Source: Planctomycetota bacterium
GTDB lineage: Bacteria; Planctomycetota; UBA1135; UBA2386
NCBI GenBank assembly: GCA_020848735.1
Contig: JADLHO010000003.1
Coordinates: forward strand, 1 to 61,854
Length of the DNA stretch: 61,854 nt
Direction: 5' to 3'
Part shown: piece by piece, positions 44,382 to 56,186 of the stretch
How the letters are laid out: each line of letters begins with the position of its first letter
Position numbering within the stretch: position 1 is the stretch's first letter
Made by a program: the position numbers and the translations under genes
Notes under the pieces: model-generated
Database searches by the model: none
The model's input: only the letters and a program-made list of their open reading frames with translations
Told to the model about the DNA's origin: nothing

Positions 44382-45110
44382 TCAGGCTCTCGACACGACC
44401 CAGGTGCCGATCGGCTCGCCCTTCAGCGCGCGCTCCATGTTCCCGGGCACGAACATGTCGAAGACCATGATCGGCATGTCGTTCTCCATGCAGAGCGTGA
44501 AGGCCGTGCGGTCCATCACCCGGAGATCGAGGTCCAGCGCCTCCTGGAAGGTCGTCTGGGCGATCCGGCGCGCGTTCGGGTCCTTCTTCGGATCCGCGGT
44601 GTAGATGCCGTCGACCGTCGTCGCCTTCAGGATCGCGTCGACCCCGAGCTCGGTCGCGCGCAGCGCCGCCGCGGTGTCGGTCGTGAAGTAGGGGTTGCCG
44701 GTCCCGGCGGCGAGGATCACGACCCGGCCCTTCTCGAGATGGCGCACGGCGCGGCGACGGATGAAGGGCTCCATCACCATGTTCATCGGGATCGCCGAGA
44801 GCGCGCGCGTCTCCGTGCCGGCGCGTTCCAGCGCGTCCTGGAGCGCCAGCGAGTTGATCGCCGTCGCGAGCATGCCCATCTGGTCCGCGGTGGCGCGCCC
44901 GGTGCCGAACTCCGCGAAGCGTGCGCCGCGGATCAGGTTGCCGCCGCCGACGACGATCGCGACCTGCACGCCGAGGCGCTTCACGCGCGCGATCTGCTCG
45001 GCGATCTCCGTGACGACCGCGGGGTCGACGCCGTGTTCACCCGGACGCGCCAGGCTCTCGCCGCTCAGCTTGAGCAGGACGCGGTGGATGCGCGCCGGGA
45101 TCCCAGCCAC
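44382..45110 (-). CDS. pyrH: UMP kinase
   Basis: 242 residues, amino acid kinase family. RVLLKLSGESLARPGEHGVD opens the fold, followed by VAIVVGGGNLIRGARF, GRATADQMGMLATAINSLAL, VVILAAGTGNPYFTTDTAAA and ILKATTVDGIYTADPKKD. It phosphorylates UMP to UDP with ATP in pyrimidine synthesis. GTG at 45110 has GGAGG (45121-45117) six bases upstream inside the end of tsf; the two genes are two bases apart, so they are translated together. Confidence 0.96.
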   Translation of the reverse strand: MAGIPARIHRVLLKLSGESLARPGEHGVDPAVVTEIAEQIARVKRLGVQVAIVVGGGNLIRGARFAEFGTGRATADQMGMLATAINSLALQDALERAGTETRALSAIPMNMVMEPFIRRRAVRHLEKGRVVILAAGTGNPYFTTDTAAALRATELGVDAILKATTVDGIYTADPKKDPNARRIAQTTFQEALDLDLRVMDRTAFTLCMENDMPIMVFDMFVPGNMERALKGEPIGTWVVSRA

Positions 45111-45112
45111 GG

Positions 45113-45715
45113 TCAGCCTCCGAGTTCCATGCGGACGAAGCGGCGCAGCCGGATGTTCTCGCCGATCTTCGCGACGAGCTCCTTGCACACCGCGCCCGTG
45201 GTCTTCTTGTCGTCGTGGATCCAGGGCTGCTCGAGGAGGCAGAGCTCGGCGAAGAACTTGCTCATGCGGCCGTCGACCGCCTTCTCGATGACTTCCTTCG
45301 GGCGACCGGCCATCTGCGTCGCGGTCTGCTCGAGCACGATCGAGCGCTCACGCTCGATCTCCGCGGCCGGCACGTCCTGCTGCGCGAGGTAGCGCGGACG
45401 GAACGCGGCGACGTGGAGACAGACGTCCCGGCCGAAGGCCTTGAACTCCTCGTTGCGGGCGACGAAGTCGGTCTCGCAGCCGAGTTCGACGAGCACGCCG
45501 AGCTTGCCGGTGTGGTGCACGTAGCTGAAGACCTGGCCTTCCGTGGCGTCGCGCTCGCCGCGCGCATCGGCCGCCTTGAGGCCCTTCTTGCGGAGCACAT
45601 CGACGGCCTTCTCCATGTCGCCGTCGGTCTCCACGAGCGCCTCCTTGCAGTCCATCATCGGCGCACCCGTGCGCTTGCGCAGTGCGGCGACCATCTTGGC
45701 ATCGATCACGGCCAT
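45113..45715 (-). CDS. tsf: Translation elongation factor Ts
   Basis: 200 residues. The N-terminal UBA-like domain has VAALRKRTGAPMMDCKEAL, and the catalytic signature is CETDFVARNEEF. A single core repeat follows, with the MAGRPKEVIEKAVDGRMSKF and LLEQPWIHDD segments. It exchanges GDP on EF-Tu. At 200 residues it is nearer the compact Thermus form than the 280-residue E. coli one. It follows rpsB after 213 bases, a gap where I see no gene. Confidence 0.96.
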   Translation of the reverse strand: MAVIDAKMVAALRKRTGAPMMDCKEALVETDGDMEKAVDVLRKKGLKAADARGERDATEGQVFSYVHHTGKLGVLVELGCETDFVARNEEFKAFGRDVCLHVAAFRPRYLAQQDVPAAEIERERSIVLEQTATQMAGRPKEVIEKAVDGRMSKFFAELCLLEQPWIHDDKKTTGAVCKELVAKIGENIRLRRFVRMELGG

Positions 45716-45928
45716 CGTTCGTTCCTCTCTCGCGTTGCTCTCTCGTCGCTCTCGGATCCACCGCGCGGACGGCGGCCTCGGCCGATCCCTGACGGATCGC
45801 CCCGGCACCGCTCGCGCCGTTTTCCATCGCGACCGCCGAACACCGGCGGTCACGGGTCCCACGCTCCACGCGTCCCGCAGCTCACGGAACCCGTGGCCCA
45901 CGCCGCCGGGCCGGAGCCCGGCGCGCGG

Positions 45929-46945
45929 TCACGACGGCTCGCCGCCGCCGGGCGCCGGCTCGCCGGCCGGCGCGGCATCGCTCGCGACGCCGCCGACCGA
46001 GACGCTCGTCGCCTGACCACCGGCGCGATCCGCGAAGCGCCCACCGGCGCGGCGGCCGAGGCGACCACCGGCCGCATCGGGACGACGCCGGCGATTGCCG
46101 CCGCCGCCATCGCGACCGCCCCCACCACCCCCCCCGCCACCGCCGCCACCCCCCCCGGCGCTGGCCGAGCTCGGCCCGCCGCTCGTGCGCCGGCCGGAGA
46201 CCTCGCGCGTGCGCGGATCCTCGGCGGCGACGCGGCGCGCCTCATGAAGGGTGGCATCGTCGGCCGAAGCGCGGCCCTCGAGCAACGCGTCGACGAGCTT
46301 GCCGAGCAGGAGCTGCACCGAGGCCACCGCGTCGTCGTTGCCCGGGACCGGGATGTCGGCGAGCGTCGGATCGCAGTCGGTGTCGAGGATCGCGATGACC
46401 GGCACGTTCATGCGCTGGGCCTCCTTCATCGCGTTGTCCTCGCGCCGCGGGTCGATCACGATCATCGCGGACGGCATGCCGTAGAGCTCGCGCACACCCT
46501 CGAGGTTGCGCTGGATCTTCCGCATCTCGCGCCGCAGCATCGACTGCGCCTTCTTCTTGTGGCGCTCCATCGTGCCGTCGGACTCCATGCCCTCGAGGTC
46601 CTGGAGTCGAGCGAGGCGGTCGCGGACGGTCGCGAAGTTCGTCAGCGTGCCGCCGATCCAGCGCTCGGTGATCGCCGGCATGCCGCTGCGCTTGCTCTCG
46701 CCGTCGACCACGGAGCGGATCTGCTTCTTCGTGCCGACGAAGAGCACCTGCCCGCCCATCGCCGCGAGCCGGCGGAGGAAGTGCTGCGCCTGGAGCAGGC
46801 CCCGGATCGTCGACTTGAGGTCGATCAGATGGACGTTGTGCCGCTTCCCATGGATGAAGGGCTTCATCCGCGGGTTCCAGCGGCGGGCCTGGTGCCCGAA
46901 GTGGACACCGGCGTCGATGAGCTCCTGGACGGTGACGACGGTCAC
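45929..46945 (-). CDS. rpsB: Small ribosomal subunit protein uS2 with Gly/Arg-rich C-terminal extension
   Basis: 338 residues against about 240-260 in most bacteria. The core is standard: LIDAGVHFGHQARRWNPRMK, IHGKRHNVHLIDL, FVGTKKQIRSVV, ERWIGGTLTNFATV and VIDPRREDNAMKEA with PVPGNDDAVASVQL. From about residue 250 the tail reads SGRRTSGGPSSAS followed by fourteen Gly in a row, GNRRRRPDAAGG and further Gly/Arg/Ala sequence. It is probably disordered and RNA-binding or surface exposed. The poly-Gly DNA is a long C-rich tract on the plus strand. GTG 46945 has GGAG five bases upstream; a candidate promoter lies near 47070. Confidence 0.95.
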   Translation of the reverse strand: MTVVTVQELIDAGVHFGHQARRWNPRMKPFIHGKRHNVHLIDLKSTIRGLLQAQHFLRRLAAMGGQVLFVGTKKQIRSVVDGESKRSGMPAITERWIGGTLTNFATVRDRLARLQDLEGMESDGTMERHKKKAQSMLRREMRKIQRNLEGVRELYGMPSAMIVIDPRREDNAMKEAQRMNVPVIAILDTDCDPTLADIPVPGNDDAVASVQLLLGKLVDALLEGRASADDATLHEARRVAAEDPRTREVSGRRTSGGPSSASAGGGGGGGGGGGGGGRDGGGGNRRRRPDAAGGRLGRRAGGRFADRAGGQATSVSVGGVASDAAPAGEPAPGGGEPS

Positions 46946-47055
46946 GGGGACTCCGCTATCTCGAGTGCGAGGTTCGACCGGCTCCGACCCTGAGTGGTCC
47001 GCAGCCGGTTGCTCGACGCGACCAGGAAGGGCCGCGGCGAAAAGTGGGGCGCGGA

Positions 47056-47083
47056 TTCTATGGAGCGACCGCGGTGGATCAAG
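47056..47083 (-). promoter_or_regulatory. Candidate sigma-70 promoter of the rpsB-tsf-pyrH-frr operon
   Basis: On the minus strand TTGATC (47083-47078) and TAGAAT (47061-47056) are 16 bases apart, 4 and 5 of 6 matches to the consensus. It is the best promoter match I found in this window. Transcription would start near 47049, leaving a leader of about 100 bases before the rpsB GTG. rpsB leaders often bind S2 for feedback control, but I could not derive a convincing fold here. Confidence 0.55.
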
Positions 47084-47174
47084 CACGGCGAAGAACCTTC
47101 TCGGCGGGCAGGCCCGGTCTTGCTGTGGGACCGCGGCGATTGCACTCGCGCAGAGCCACCGCGAGACGGCTAGC

Positions 47175-48329
47175 ATGCTGCGCGTCGAGGAGCCCCCCTC
47201 CACAGCCGCAGGTCCGCCCTTGCGCTCTCCCGTACCCGACCCCCACTTCGGTCTCCGCGCCGCGCTGGAACGCGCTGCCGAGGCCGACCCGAGCTCCGGC
47301 CCTCCCGGATCGCACGAGCCCGGCGACGCCGAAAGCGAGCCGAGCCCCGCCGCGTTCGTCCCGAGCCACCCGCTGCCTGCCCAGGCCGCGAAGGTGCTCG
47401 TCCTCAACCATCACCGCGACCCGCTCGCGGACCTGGTGAGCGCGCTGCGACACCGGGGCTTCGAGGTCACCGAGGCACGCTCGCTCGCCGACACGCAGCA
47501 GTTGCTCGACCGCGTCGCTCCCGACCTCGCGATCCTGAACCCGTTGGTGCTCAGGCGCGGCGGGGTGGAGCTCGAGCTCGTCGACCGCCTGCAGCGCAAC
47601 GGCGTGCCGGTTCCGGTCATCCTCCTCGTCGATGGCCTCCGCGGCCTCGACGTCGCGCGCCGCGCGGACCTGCCCTTCTGCGACTTCCTCCTCAAGCCGC
47701 CGGCCATCGACGAGTGCCTGCACCGGGTCGACCTCGCGCTGCGCACGCGCGAGGCCTTCGCGCGCCTTCAGGCGCGTGCGCGCGAACTCGAGGGCCAGGT
47801 CACCACCGACCACAAGACCGGCCTCCTGAGCGAGCGCTACTTCCGCCAGGCACTCCAGCTCGAGCACAAGCGCGCGCAGCGGCACACGATGCCGCTCTCG
47901 CTCCTGCTGATCGACGTCGACGACTTCAAGAGCATCAACGACTCCACCGAGTACGCGTTCGGCGACGTCGTCCTGCGTCACGTCGCCGAGTCGCTGCGTC
48001 GCAACATCCGCGAGACGGACTACGCGGCCCGCTTCGGCGGCGACGAATTCGTGCTGCTGCTGCCGCACACGTCGTCGGCCGAGGCCGTGCAGACCGCCGT
48101 GCGCATCAAGAAGCGCATCGCGGAGACCACCGTGCAGGCGCGCGGCTATTCGCAGCGCGTCACGATCTCGATCGGCATCGACACCTTCGACGGCCGCAGC
48201 GACACCGATCCCGCCGAGCTCCGCGCGCGCGCGAACAAGGCGCTGCACCAGGCGAAGCGGCGCGGCAAGAACCAGGTCTGGCTGTACACGGCGGGCGATC
48301 CCGAGCCGCCGCCACCGACGAAGCGATGA
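47175..48329 (+). CDS. Diguanylate cyclase with degenerate receiver-like domain
   Basis: 384 residues. A low-complexity N-terminus (1-72) is followed by a CheY-like fold (KVLVLNHHRDPLADLVSALR, then PDLAILNPLVL and FLLKPPAIDECLHRV). The phospho-acceptor Asp of receivers appears replaced by Asn in AILNPLV, so it may not be phosphorylated. The GGDEF domain covers about 210-375, with active site RFGGDEFVLL near 288 and a product-inhibition RxxD site (RETD) five residues before it. It makes cyclic di-GMP from two GTP. It is coupled to rsmE by an ATGA overlap and divergent from rpsB. Confidence 0.92.
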   Translation: MLRVEEPPSTAAGPPLRSPVPDPHFGLRAALERAAEADPSSGPPGSHEPGDAESEPSPAAFVPSHPLPAQAAKVLVLNHHRDPLADLVSALRHRGFEVTEARSLADTQQLLDRVAPDLAILNPLVLRRGGVELELVDRLQRNGVPVPVILLVDGLRGLDVARRADLPFCDFLLKPPAIDECLHRVDLALRTREAFARLQARARELEGQVTTDHKTGLLSERYFRQALQLEHKRAQRHTMPLSLLLIDVDDFKSINDSTEYAFGDVVLRHVAESLRRNIRETDYAARFGGDEFVLLLPHTSSAEAVQTAVRIKKRIAETTVQARGYSQRVTISIGIDTFDGRSDTDPAELRARANKALHQAKRRGKNQVWLYTAGDPEPPPPTKR

Positions 48330-49108
48330 ATCTCCTGCTGCTGCGCGCCGACGAGCTCCGCGACGACGGCCGCGCGGAGCTCGACGACCGGCGCGCCGCG
48401 CACCTCATCGCGACGCTGGGCGTGAGCCCGGGTCGCACGCTGCGGGTCGGCATCCTCGACGGCGCGATCGGCGAGGCGCTCGTCGAGAAGGTCGAGGGAG
48501 CGCGCGTCACGCTGCGCTGCCGCTGCACCGACCCGCCACCGCCGCGCGGCGACGACACGCTGATCCTCGCGGTGCCCCGCCCCAAGGTGCTCGGGCGCTG
48601 CATCGAGACCGCCACCGCGCTGGGCTTCGCGCGCATCGTGATCGTGCGCAGCTGGTTCACCGACAAGAGCCATCTCTCGAGCGCGGCGCTGCGCGAGGCG
48701 CGCCTCGATGCGCGCGTGCTCGCGGGTCTCGAGCAGTCGCGCCGCACGCTGCGCCCCGCGGTGCACGTCGAGGCGCTGTTCCGGCCCTTCGTCGAGGACC
48801 GTCTCGACGCCCTGCTCGGCGCGGCCCGGCGCTACTCCGCGGACCCAGACGCGCCGATCGACCTCGTCGATGCCGCACCGCGCCGGGACGAGGCCTTCGC
48901 GCTCGCGATCGGTCCGGAGCGCGGCTTCAACGAGTTCGAACTCGGGCTGCTCGACGCGCACGGCTTCTGCCGCGTGCATGCCGGGCGGCATCCGCTGCGC
49001 GTCGAGACCGCCGTGGCCGCGCTGTCCGCGCAGCTCGACGCGCTGCGGCGCGCCGCGGCGGGCGCTCGCGATGCGTGTCGCGACGCAGATCTCCCTGCCG
49101 GTCCGTGA
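48326..49108 (+). CDS. rsmE: 16S rRNA (uracil(1498)-N(3))-methyltransferase
   Basis: 260 residues, SPOUT fold. The N-terminal PUA-like part (RAAHLIATLGVSPGRTLRVG) is followed by the knotted SAM site: ALAIGPERGFNEFELGLLDA with HPLRVETAVAALSAQLDAL. VPRPKVLGRCIETATALGF and the RSWFTDKSH region are typical. It methylates U1498 of 16S rRNA. The start ATG overlaps the diguanylate cyclase stop. Its stop abuts the stop of the convergent secreted-protein gene at the palindrome TGATCA. Confidence 0.93.
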   Translation: MNLLLLRADELRDDGRAELDDRRAAHLIATLGVSPGRTLRVGILDGAIGEALVEKVEGARVTLRCRCTDPPPPRGDDTLILAVPRPKVLGRCIETATALGFARIVIVRSWFTDKSHLSSAALREARLDARVLAGLEQSRRTLRPAVHVEALFRPFVEDRLDALLGAARRYSADPDAPIDLVDAAPRRDEAFALAIGPERGFNEFELGLLDAHGFCRVHAGRHPLRVETAVAALSAQLDALRRAAAGARDACRDADLPAGP

Positions 49109-50245
49109 TCAGAGATCGACGCGGCAGCTCGTCGAGACCTGCAGGAGCGAACCCGCGATGCCGACGCCCTGCGCACGGATCGAGCCGTTGTTGCCACAGC
49201 TCACGAACGGCAACGTGATCGGGCCGAAGCTGGCCTGGCTGACGCTGGTCTCGGCGCCACCGAACCAACGCAGGCACGGCGGGGGAGCGACGGTGAGCAC
49301 CGGCCCGAGCACGACGAAGGGCATGAGGCAGAAGATCTGCGACGAGTCGGGCGTCAGCAGGTTGGGCGGCAGGGGCAGCCCGGGACAGAGCTCGAAGCCG
49401 AGCAGCAGGAAGTACGCCGACCCCACCGGCAGGCTGCTCTGCACGTTGAAGCCCAAGGCGTCGCCCACCGACGCGTCCGGCCAGATGCCCGCATAGCCGA
49501 AGTTGGGGTTGTTGCCGGCCGCGCCACCCGTGAAGCGGAGGGGATTGTCCGCGTACGGCTGCATCGTGTCCTCGCGGTACCGCCCGCCGATGTTCCAGGC
49601 GCGATTGAGCGTGCCGAGGTGGACGGTGCTCGGCGCGCCGCCGACGAAGCCGACGTCCCAGCCGAGGTTGGTGCTGTGGATGGGGCTGCCCGCGGGATAG
49701 GGCGACGCCGGGTAGGGCACGCAGCTCGGGCAATGCAGCTCGTTCGCGCTGATGTGCACGGAGATGCCGTCCGTCGGCCAGCTCGGAACCGCGGGCAGGC
49801 CGAAGCCGAGGTAGATGTCACCGGCCGGCGACGAGCAGATCCCCGGCAGCACGCAGGGCGTCGCCAGCGTGATGGTCAGCTTCATCGCGACGACGCCCGT
49901 GCCGCCGAACGGGATCGGCGCCAGCGGGAGCGAGCAGATCGCCCCGGCCATGTTCGGCGAGTTGGGAGGCACCCCGTCGCCGCGGATCTCGAGCGTGATG
50001 GGGCCCTCGGCCGTGGTGGCGTCCTGGTCCTGGATCACCGCGGTCACGCTGTAGAGCATCGTCGCCCCGCAGAGCTGATCGGCGGGGACGCGCTGGAGCA
50101 CCATCTTCTGCGCGGTGCCGCCGACACCGCGCGACGTGAACTCCGTGGTCCCGTCGTAGTGGTACATGAGGTTGCCCTGGCTCGGGGCACGGGTGGGCAG
50201 TGTCAATGCCGAAAGGACGACGCCGAGTCGAATGAGGTTTGTCAT
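49109..50245 (-). CDS. Secreted protein of unknown function
   Basis: 378 residues. A signal peptide (IRLGVVLSALTLPTRAPSQ) is followed by Gly/Pro-rich beta strands and several cysteines that could form disulfides (QLCGATM, GAICSLPL, HCPSCVPY, PCVLPGICSS). TVHLGTLNRAWNIGGRYRED and PCLRWFGGAETSV are recognisable fragments but match no family I know. The C-terminus (GIAGSLLQVSTSCRVDL) differs from the shared module in other secreted proteins here. ATG 50245 directly precedes the signal peptide; no ribosome binding site is apparent. Confidence 0.65.
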   Translation of the reverse strand: MTNLIRLGVVLSALTLPTRAPSQGNLMYHYDGTTEFTSRGVGGTAQKMVLQRVPADQLCGATMLYSVTAVIQDQDATTAEGPITLEIRGDGVPPNSPNMAGAICSLPLAPIPFGGTGVVAMKLTITLATPCVLPGICSSPAGDIYLGFGLPAVPSWPTDGISVHISANELHCPSCVPYPASPYPAGSPIHSTNLGWDVGFVGGAPSTVHLGTLNRAWNIGGRYREDTMQPYADNPLRFTGGAAGNNPNFGYAGIWPDASVGDALGFNVQSSLPVGSAYFLLLGFELCPGLPLPPNLLTPDSSQIFCLMPFVVLGPVLTVAPPPCLRWFGGAETSVSQASFGPITLPFVSCGNNGSIRAQGVGIAGSLLQVSTSCRVDL

Positions 50246-50562
50246 GGTGGATCGATGGCAGGGGTAGTCCCGGGTTGCCACGGAGCCGCATTGCGTTCGC
50301 CTCGGGACGCAGACGAGAAATCGCGCCCCGTGCGACGACTCACAGGCCGCGCGCACCCCATCGACAGCATTGCGCGATCCCAAGCACTGGCGTGGTGGCA
50401 CCGGTGCGGACGATCGCGATGGAGTCCACCCGTCCTGGCGACTCGCAGGTCACCGGTCGGAACCGGACTACGACGTCCCGCTGCCGTCGCGTGTTCCGCG
50501 ATCGGCGCGGCGGCCGACGAGTCCCGGCCGCGCGGCTCCTCGCAAAGCGCACGGACGGCCGC
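50246..50562. other. Intergenic region without a recognised gene
   Basis: 317 bases between the start of the secreted-protein gene and the end of corA, both on the minus strand. It should contain the promoter of the former. No convincing promoter pair, hairpin with T-tract, or short conserved frame was seen. Confidence 0.45.
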
Positions 50563-51711
50563 TCACCGCGTTCCCCGCCTCACCCAGCCCTGCCGCTTGA
50601 ACCACAGCCACATGAGCGCCGCGCACAGCGCCATGCCTCCCATCACCACCGGATAGCCATAGCGTGCCCGCAGCTCCGGCATGTTGAGCGACGAGCTGTC
50701 CGGGTCGAAGTTCATCCCATAGACGCCCACGACGAAGGTCAGCGGGATGAAGATCGTCGAGATGATCGTCAGCACGCGCATGATCTCGTTCATGCGGTTG
50801 CCGACGAGGGACACCTGCAACTCCATCAGGCCCGCGGCCACGTCGCGGAGCTGCTCCAGCTGGTCGAGGACCTGCACCGTGTGGTCGTAGCAGTCGCGGA
50901 AGAAGACGCGGGTCTCCTCGTCGACCAGGTCGAATTCGCCGCGCGCGAGGCGATTGGCGAGATCGCGATGCGGCCAGACCTCGCGGCGCAGGATCGACAG
51001 GTCGCGCTTGAGCTCGTAGATGCGCGCGAGCCAACCCTCGCCCTGGCGACGCATCGTCTCCGCCTCGAGCTGGTCGAGACGATCGCCCGCGAACTCGACG
51101 ACCGGGAAATAGGCGTCGAGCACCGCGTCGAGCAGCGAATAGAACAGGTAATCCGCACCGTCCTTGTGCATGCGGCCGCTGCCGCGCAGCACGCGCTCAC
51201 GCACCGACTCGAGCAAGGGCGACGGCATCTCCTCGAAGGACACGCAGAAGCGCGAGCCCAGGTAGACCGTGACCTGTTGGGTGCGGTGCAGACCGTCCTC
51301 CCCCGGCGCACGCAGCACCGCGAAGAGATGCTCGCCGTATTCCTCGAGCTTGGGCCGCTGATGCGTGTGCACCACGTCCTCGAGCGCGAGGGGGTGCATC
51401 CCGACCGCGGCGGCGACGCCGTGCAGGAGCTCGCGATCGCCGAGGCCCTGCACCTGGATCCAGAGCACGGGGTGCTCCGCGAGGCGCGCGCCGAGTTCGG
51501 CGAGGGGCACATCGTCGAGTTCCTGGCAACCCTGCGCGCCGTACGCGACGACGCGCATCCGGGAAGGCAACGCCTTCGGATCCAGCACCGGTGAACCCGG
51601 CGCGTGTCCGGGCAAGGTGCGGCGCCGCGGCGGTCGCGCGGCGCGCCGCAGGCTGCGCCCGTTCTCGGCGACACGCTCGCCGTTCGTGCGCGGTTGCGAG
51701 GGCTCGTTCAA
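50563..51711 (-). CDS. corA: CorA family magnesium/divalent cation transporter
   Basis: 382 residues. A cytoplasmic alpha/beta funnel domain (VAYGAQGCQELDDVPLAEL; HPLALEDVVHTHQRPKLEEY) leads to long helices and two C-terminal membrane segments. The ion-selectivity signature YGMNF is intact (VGVYGMNFDPD). It is a pentameric Mg channel of the inner membrane. The start is TTG at 51711; an ATG at 51558 is in frame, but the preceding LPGHAPGSPVLDP resembles the family's LPPGTLV segment, so the longer form was kept. The start remains uncertain. Confidence 0.92.
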   Translation of the reverse strand: MNEPSQPRTNGERVAENGRSLRRAARPPRRRTLPGHAPGSPVLDPKALPSRMRVVAYGAQGCQELDDVPLAELGARLAEHPVLWIQVQGLGDRELLHGVAAAVGMHPLALEDVVHTHQRPKLEEYGEHLFAVLRAPGEDGLHRTQQVTVYLGSRFCVSFEEMPSPLLESVRERVLRGSGRMHKDGADYLFYSLLDAVLDAYFPVVEFAGDRLDQLEAETMRRQGEGWLARIYELKRDLSILRREVWPHRDLANRLARGEFDLVDEETRVFFRDCYDHTVQVLDQLEQLRDVAAGLMELQVSLVGNRMNEIMRVLTIISTIFIPLTFVVGVYGMNFDPDSSSLNMPELRARYGYPVVMGGMALCAALMWLWFKRQGWVRRGTR

Positions 51712-51768
51712 GGCGCAGCGAGGCTAGCCCGACGACCGGCGCCGGGCGAACTGCTAAACCCATCGCGC

Positions 51769-53202
51769 ATGCGGCTCCTCGCCTCCGCCCTCGCCCTCGC
51801 CCTGACCGCATCGGCCTCCGCCCAGTCGCCCGACGGCCCCGCGCCGGAGGCGGAGGCGAGGCGCAGCAGCGACCCGCTCGCCGTCCGCTACGAACTCGGC
51901 AAACGCCTGCGTCGCTTCGAACGCGCCTGGGAGGGACTCGCCCCGGACTCACCCGACCGCGTCGCCGCCGCCGCGGCGATGCAGGGCGCGGTGCGTCGCT
52001 TCTTCGGGCTGGATCTGGCGGGCGTCGGCGCCGAGCTCGACCGCGGCCTGCTCGCGATGCTCGGCGAGAGCGCGGCCGACGACGGCGCCGCGGACCTGCT
52101 GGCGTTGACACCGCGGCCGCAGGCCCGCGTACTCGCGCCGGGTGAGGAGCTCGTCGTCGTGATCGAGTCCGGCTCCGGAGACGAACCGGGCCCGGCCTTC
52201 GAGCTCGAGCTGAGCGGCCTCGGCGCGACACACGCGCAGCGCATCGACGCGAGCGCGCGCTGGCCGCTCCGCGTCGCCCTGCGCGCCCCCGCCGCGGTCG
52301 GCGACTACGCGCTGCACACCCGCTTCGTGCGCGGCGGGCGTGGAATCGCCTTCCCCGAGCAGACGATCAGCGTCGTGGAGGACGCGGCCGATCGGCTCGC
52401 GGCGCTCGACGCCGCGCTGCGCGGCGAGGCCCGCGGGCGAGCGCTCGAGCGCGCGAGCCTGGATGGCCAGCTCCGCCTCCTGCGCCCCCTGCTCGCGGGG
52501 CGCGGCGCCGAGACGGACTACCCCGCCGCCCGCCTGCTCGCCGAGGCCGAGACCCTCGCCGCCGCGCTCGCGACGGACGGAGCGGTGTACGACGCGCGCT
52601 GGCACGGCGAGACCTGGCTGCGCGTGCCGCTCGGTCGCCGGACCGTGATCGCCCGCGTCCTCGTTCCCCCGCGCGCGGCGGAGCAGGCGGGACCCCGCCC
52701 CATCGTGCTGGCGCTGCACGGCATGGGCGGCAGCGAGAACCTCTTCTTCGACGGCTACGGCGACGGCGCGATCACCCGGCTCTGCGCGGCGCGGGGCTGG
52801 GTCCTCGTCGCGCCGCGGATGCTGAACGCGGCCGACGCAGCGGCGCTGCTCGACCTCGTCGCGGAGCGCTTCGCCGGCGACCGCGACGCGGTCTACGTCG
52901 TCGGCCATTCGATGGGCGCCGCCACCGCGATCGCCGCCGCGCAGCGTCCGGGCAGCCGCTTCCGCGCACTCGCGGCGCTCGGCGGCGGCGGCAGCCTGGA
53001 GCGTCCCGCGGAACTCGCCGGCCTGCCGGTCTTCGTCGGTGTCGGCAGCGAGGACTTCGCACTCGGCGCCGCCCGCAACCTCGCACGCGGTTTGCGCCGC
53101 GCCGGACTCGAGCGGGTCGAGCTCCGCGAGTACGCCGGCATCGAGCACATGCTGATCGTCCAGGACGCGCTCGACGACGTCTTCGCGTTCTTCGCGCGCT
53201 GA
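51769..53202 (+). CDS. Secreted alpha/beta hydrolase (prolyl-oligopeptidase/PHB-depolymerase-like)
   Basis: 477 residues. A signal peptide (LLASALALALTASASAQS) is followed by a helical N-terminal half without known motifs and a hydrolase domain from about 290. Oxyanion region LALHGMGGSENLFFDGYG, nucleophile in VVGHSMGAATAIAAA, acid in GVGSEDFALG and catalytic His in GIEHMLIVQDAL. The substrate is unknown; the layout recalls feruloyl-esterase or depolymerase-type secreted hydrolases. It is divergent from corA (57 bases). Confidence 0.82.
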   Translation: MRLLASALALALTASASAQSPDGPAPEAEARRSSDPLAVRYELGKRLRRFERAWEGLAPDSPDRVAAAAAMQGAVRRFFGLDLAGVGAELDRGLLAMLGESAADDGAADLLALTPRPQARVLAPGEELVVVIESGSGDEPGPAFELELSGLGATHAQRIDASARWPLRVALRAPAAVGDYALHTRFVRGGRGIAFPEQTISVVEDAADRLAALDAALRGEARGRALERASLDGQLRLLRPLLAGRGAETDYPAARLLAEAETLAAALATDGAVYDARWHGETWLRVPLGRRTVIARVLVPPRAAEQAGPRPIVLALHGMGGSENLFFDGYGDGAITRLCAARGWVLVAPRMLNAADAAALLDLVAERFAGDRDAVYVVGHSMGAATAIAAAQRPGSRFRALAALGGGGSLERPAELAGLPVFVGVGSEDFALGAARNLARGLRRAGLERVELREYAGIEHMLIVQDALDDVFAFFAR

Positions 53203-53220
53203 GCGGTCGCGCGGCGGCGC

Positions 53221-53240
53221 CACGGCGTCGTTCCGCCGTG
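53221..53240. terminator. Hairpin between the hydrolase gene and gcvP
   Basis: CACGGCG/CGCCGTG, a 7-base perfect stem with a 6-base loop, 18 bases after the hydrolase stop. No T-run follows. A TATAAG sequence at 53254-53259 shortly downstream may be the -10 of gcvP, but its -35 is poor. Confidence 0.4.
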
Positions 53241-53300
53241 CCACCCGCGGCCCTATAAGCGGGGATTCACACGAGCCGCCCCGCCGCGGCCGACGCGCTG

Positions 53301-56182
<2,882 letters not shown>

Positions 56183-56186
<4 letters not shown>

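Noticed and set aside
53203-53300. Possible glycine riboswitch upstream of gcvP
   Set aside because: The gap is only 98 bases and lacks the conserved glycine aptamer core.
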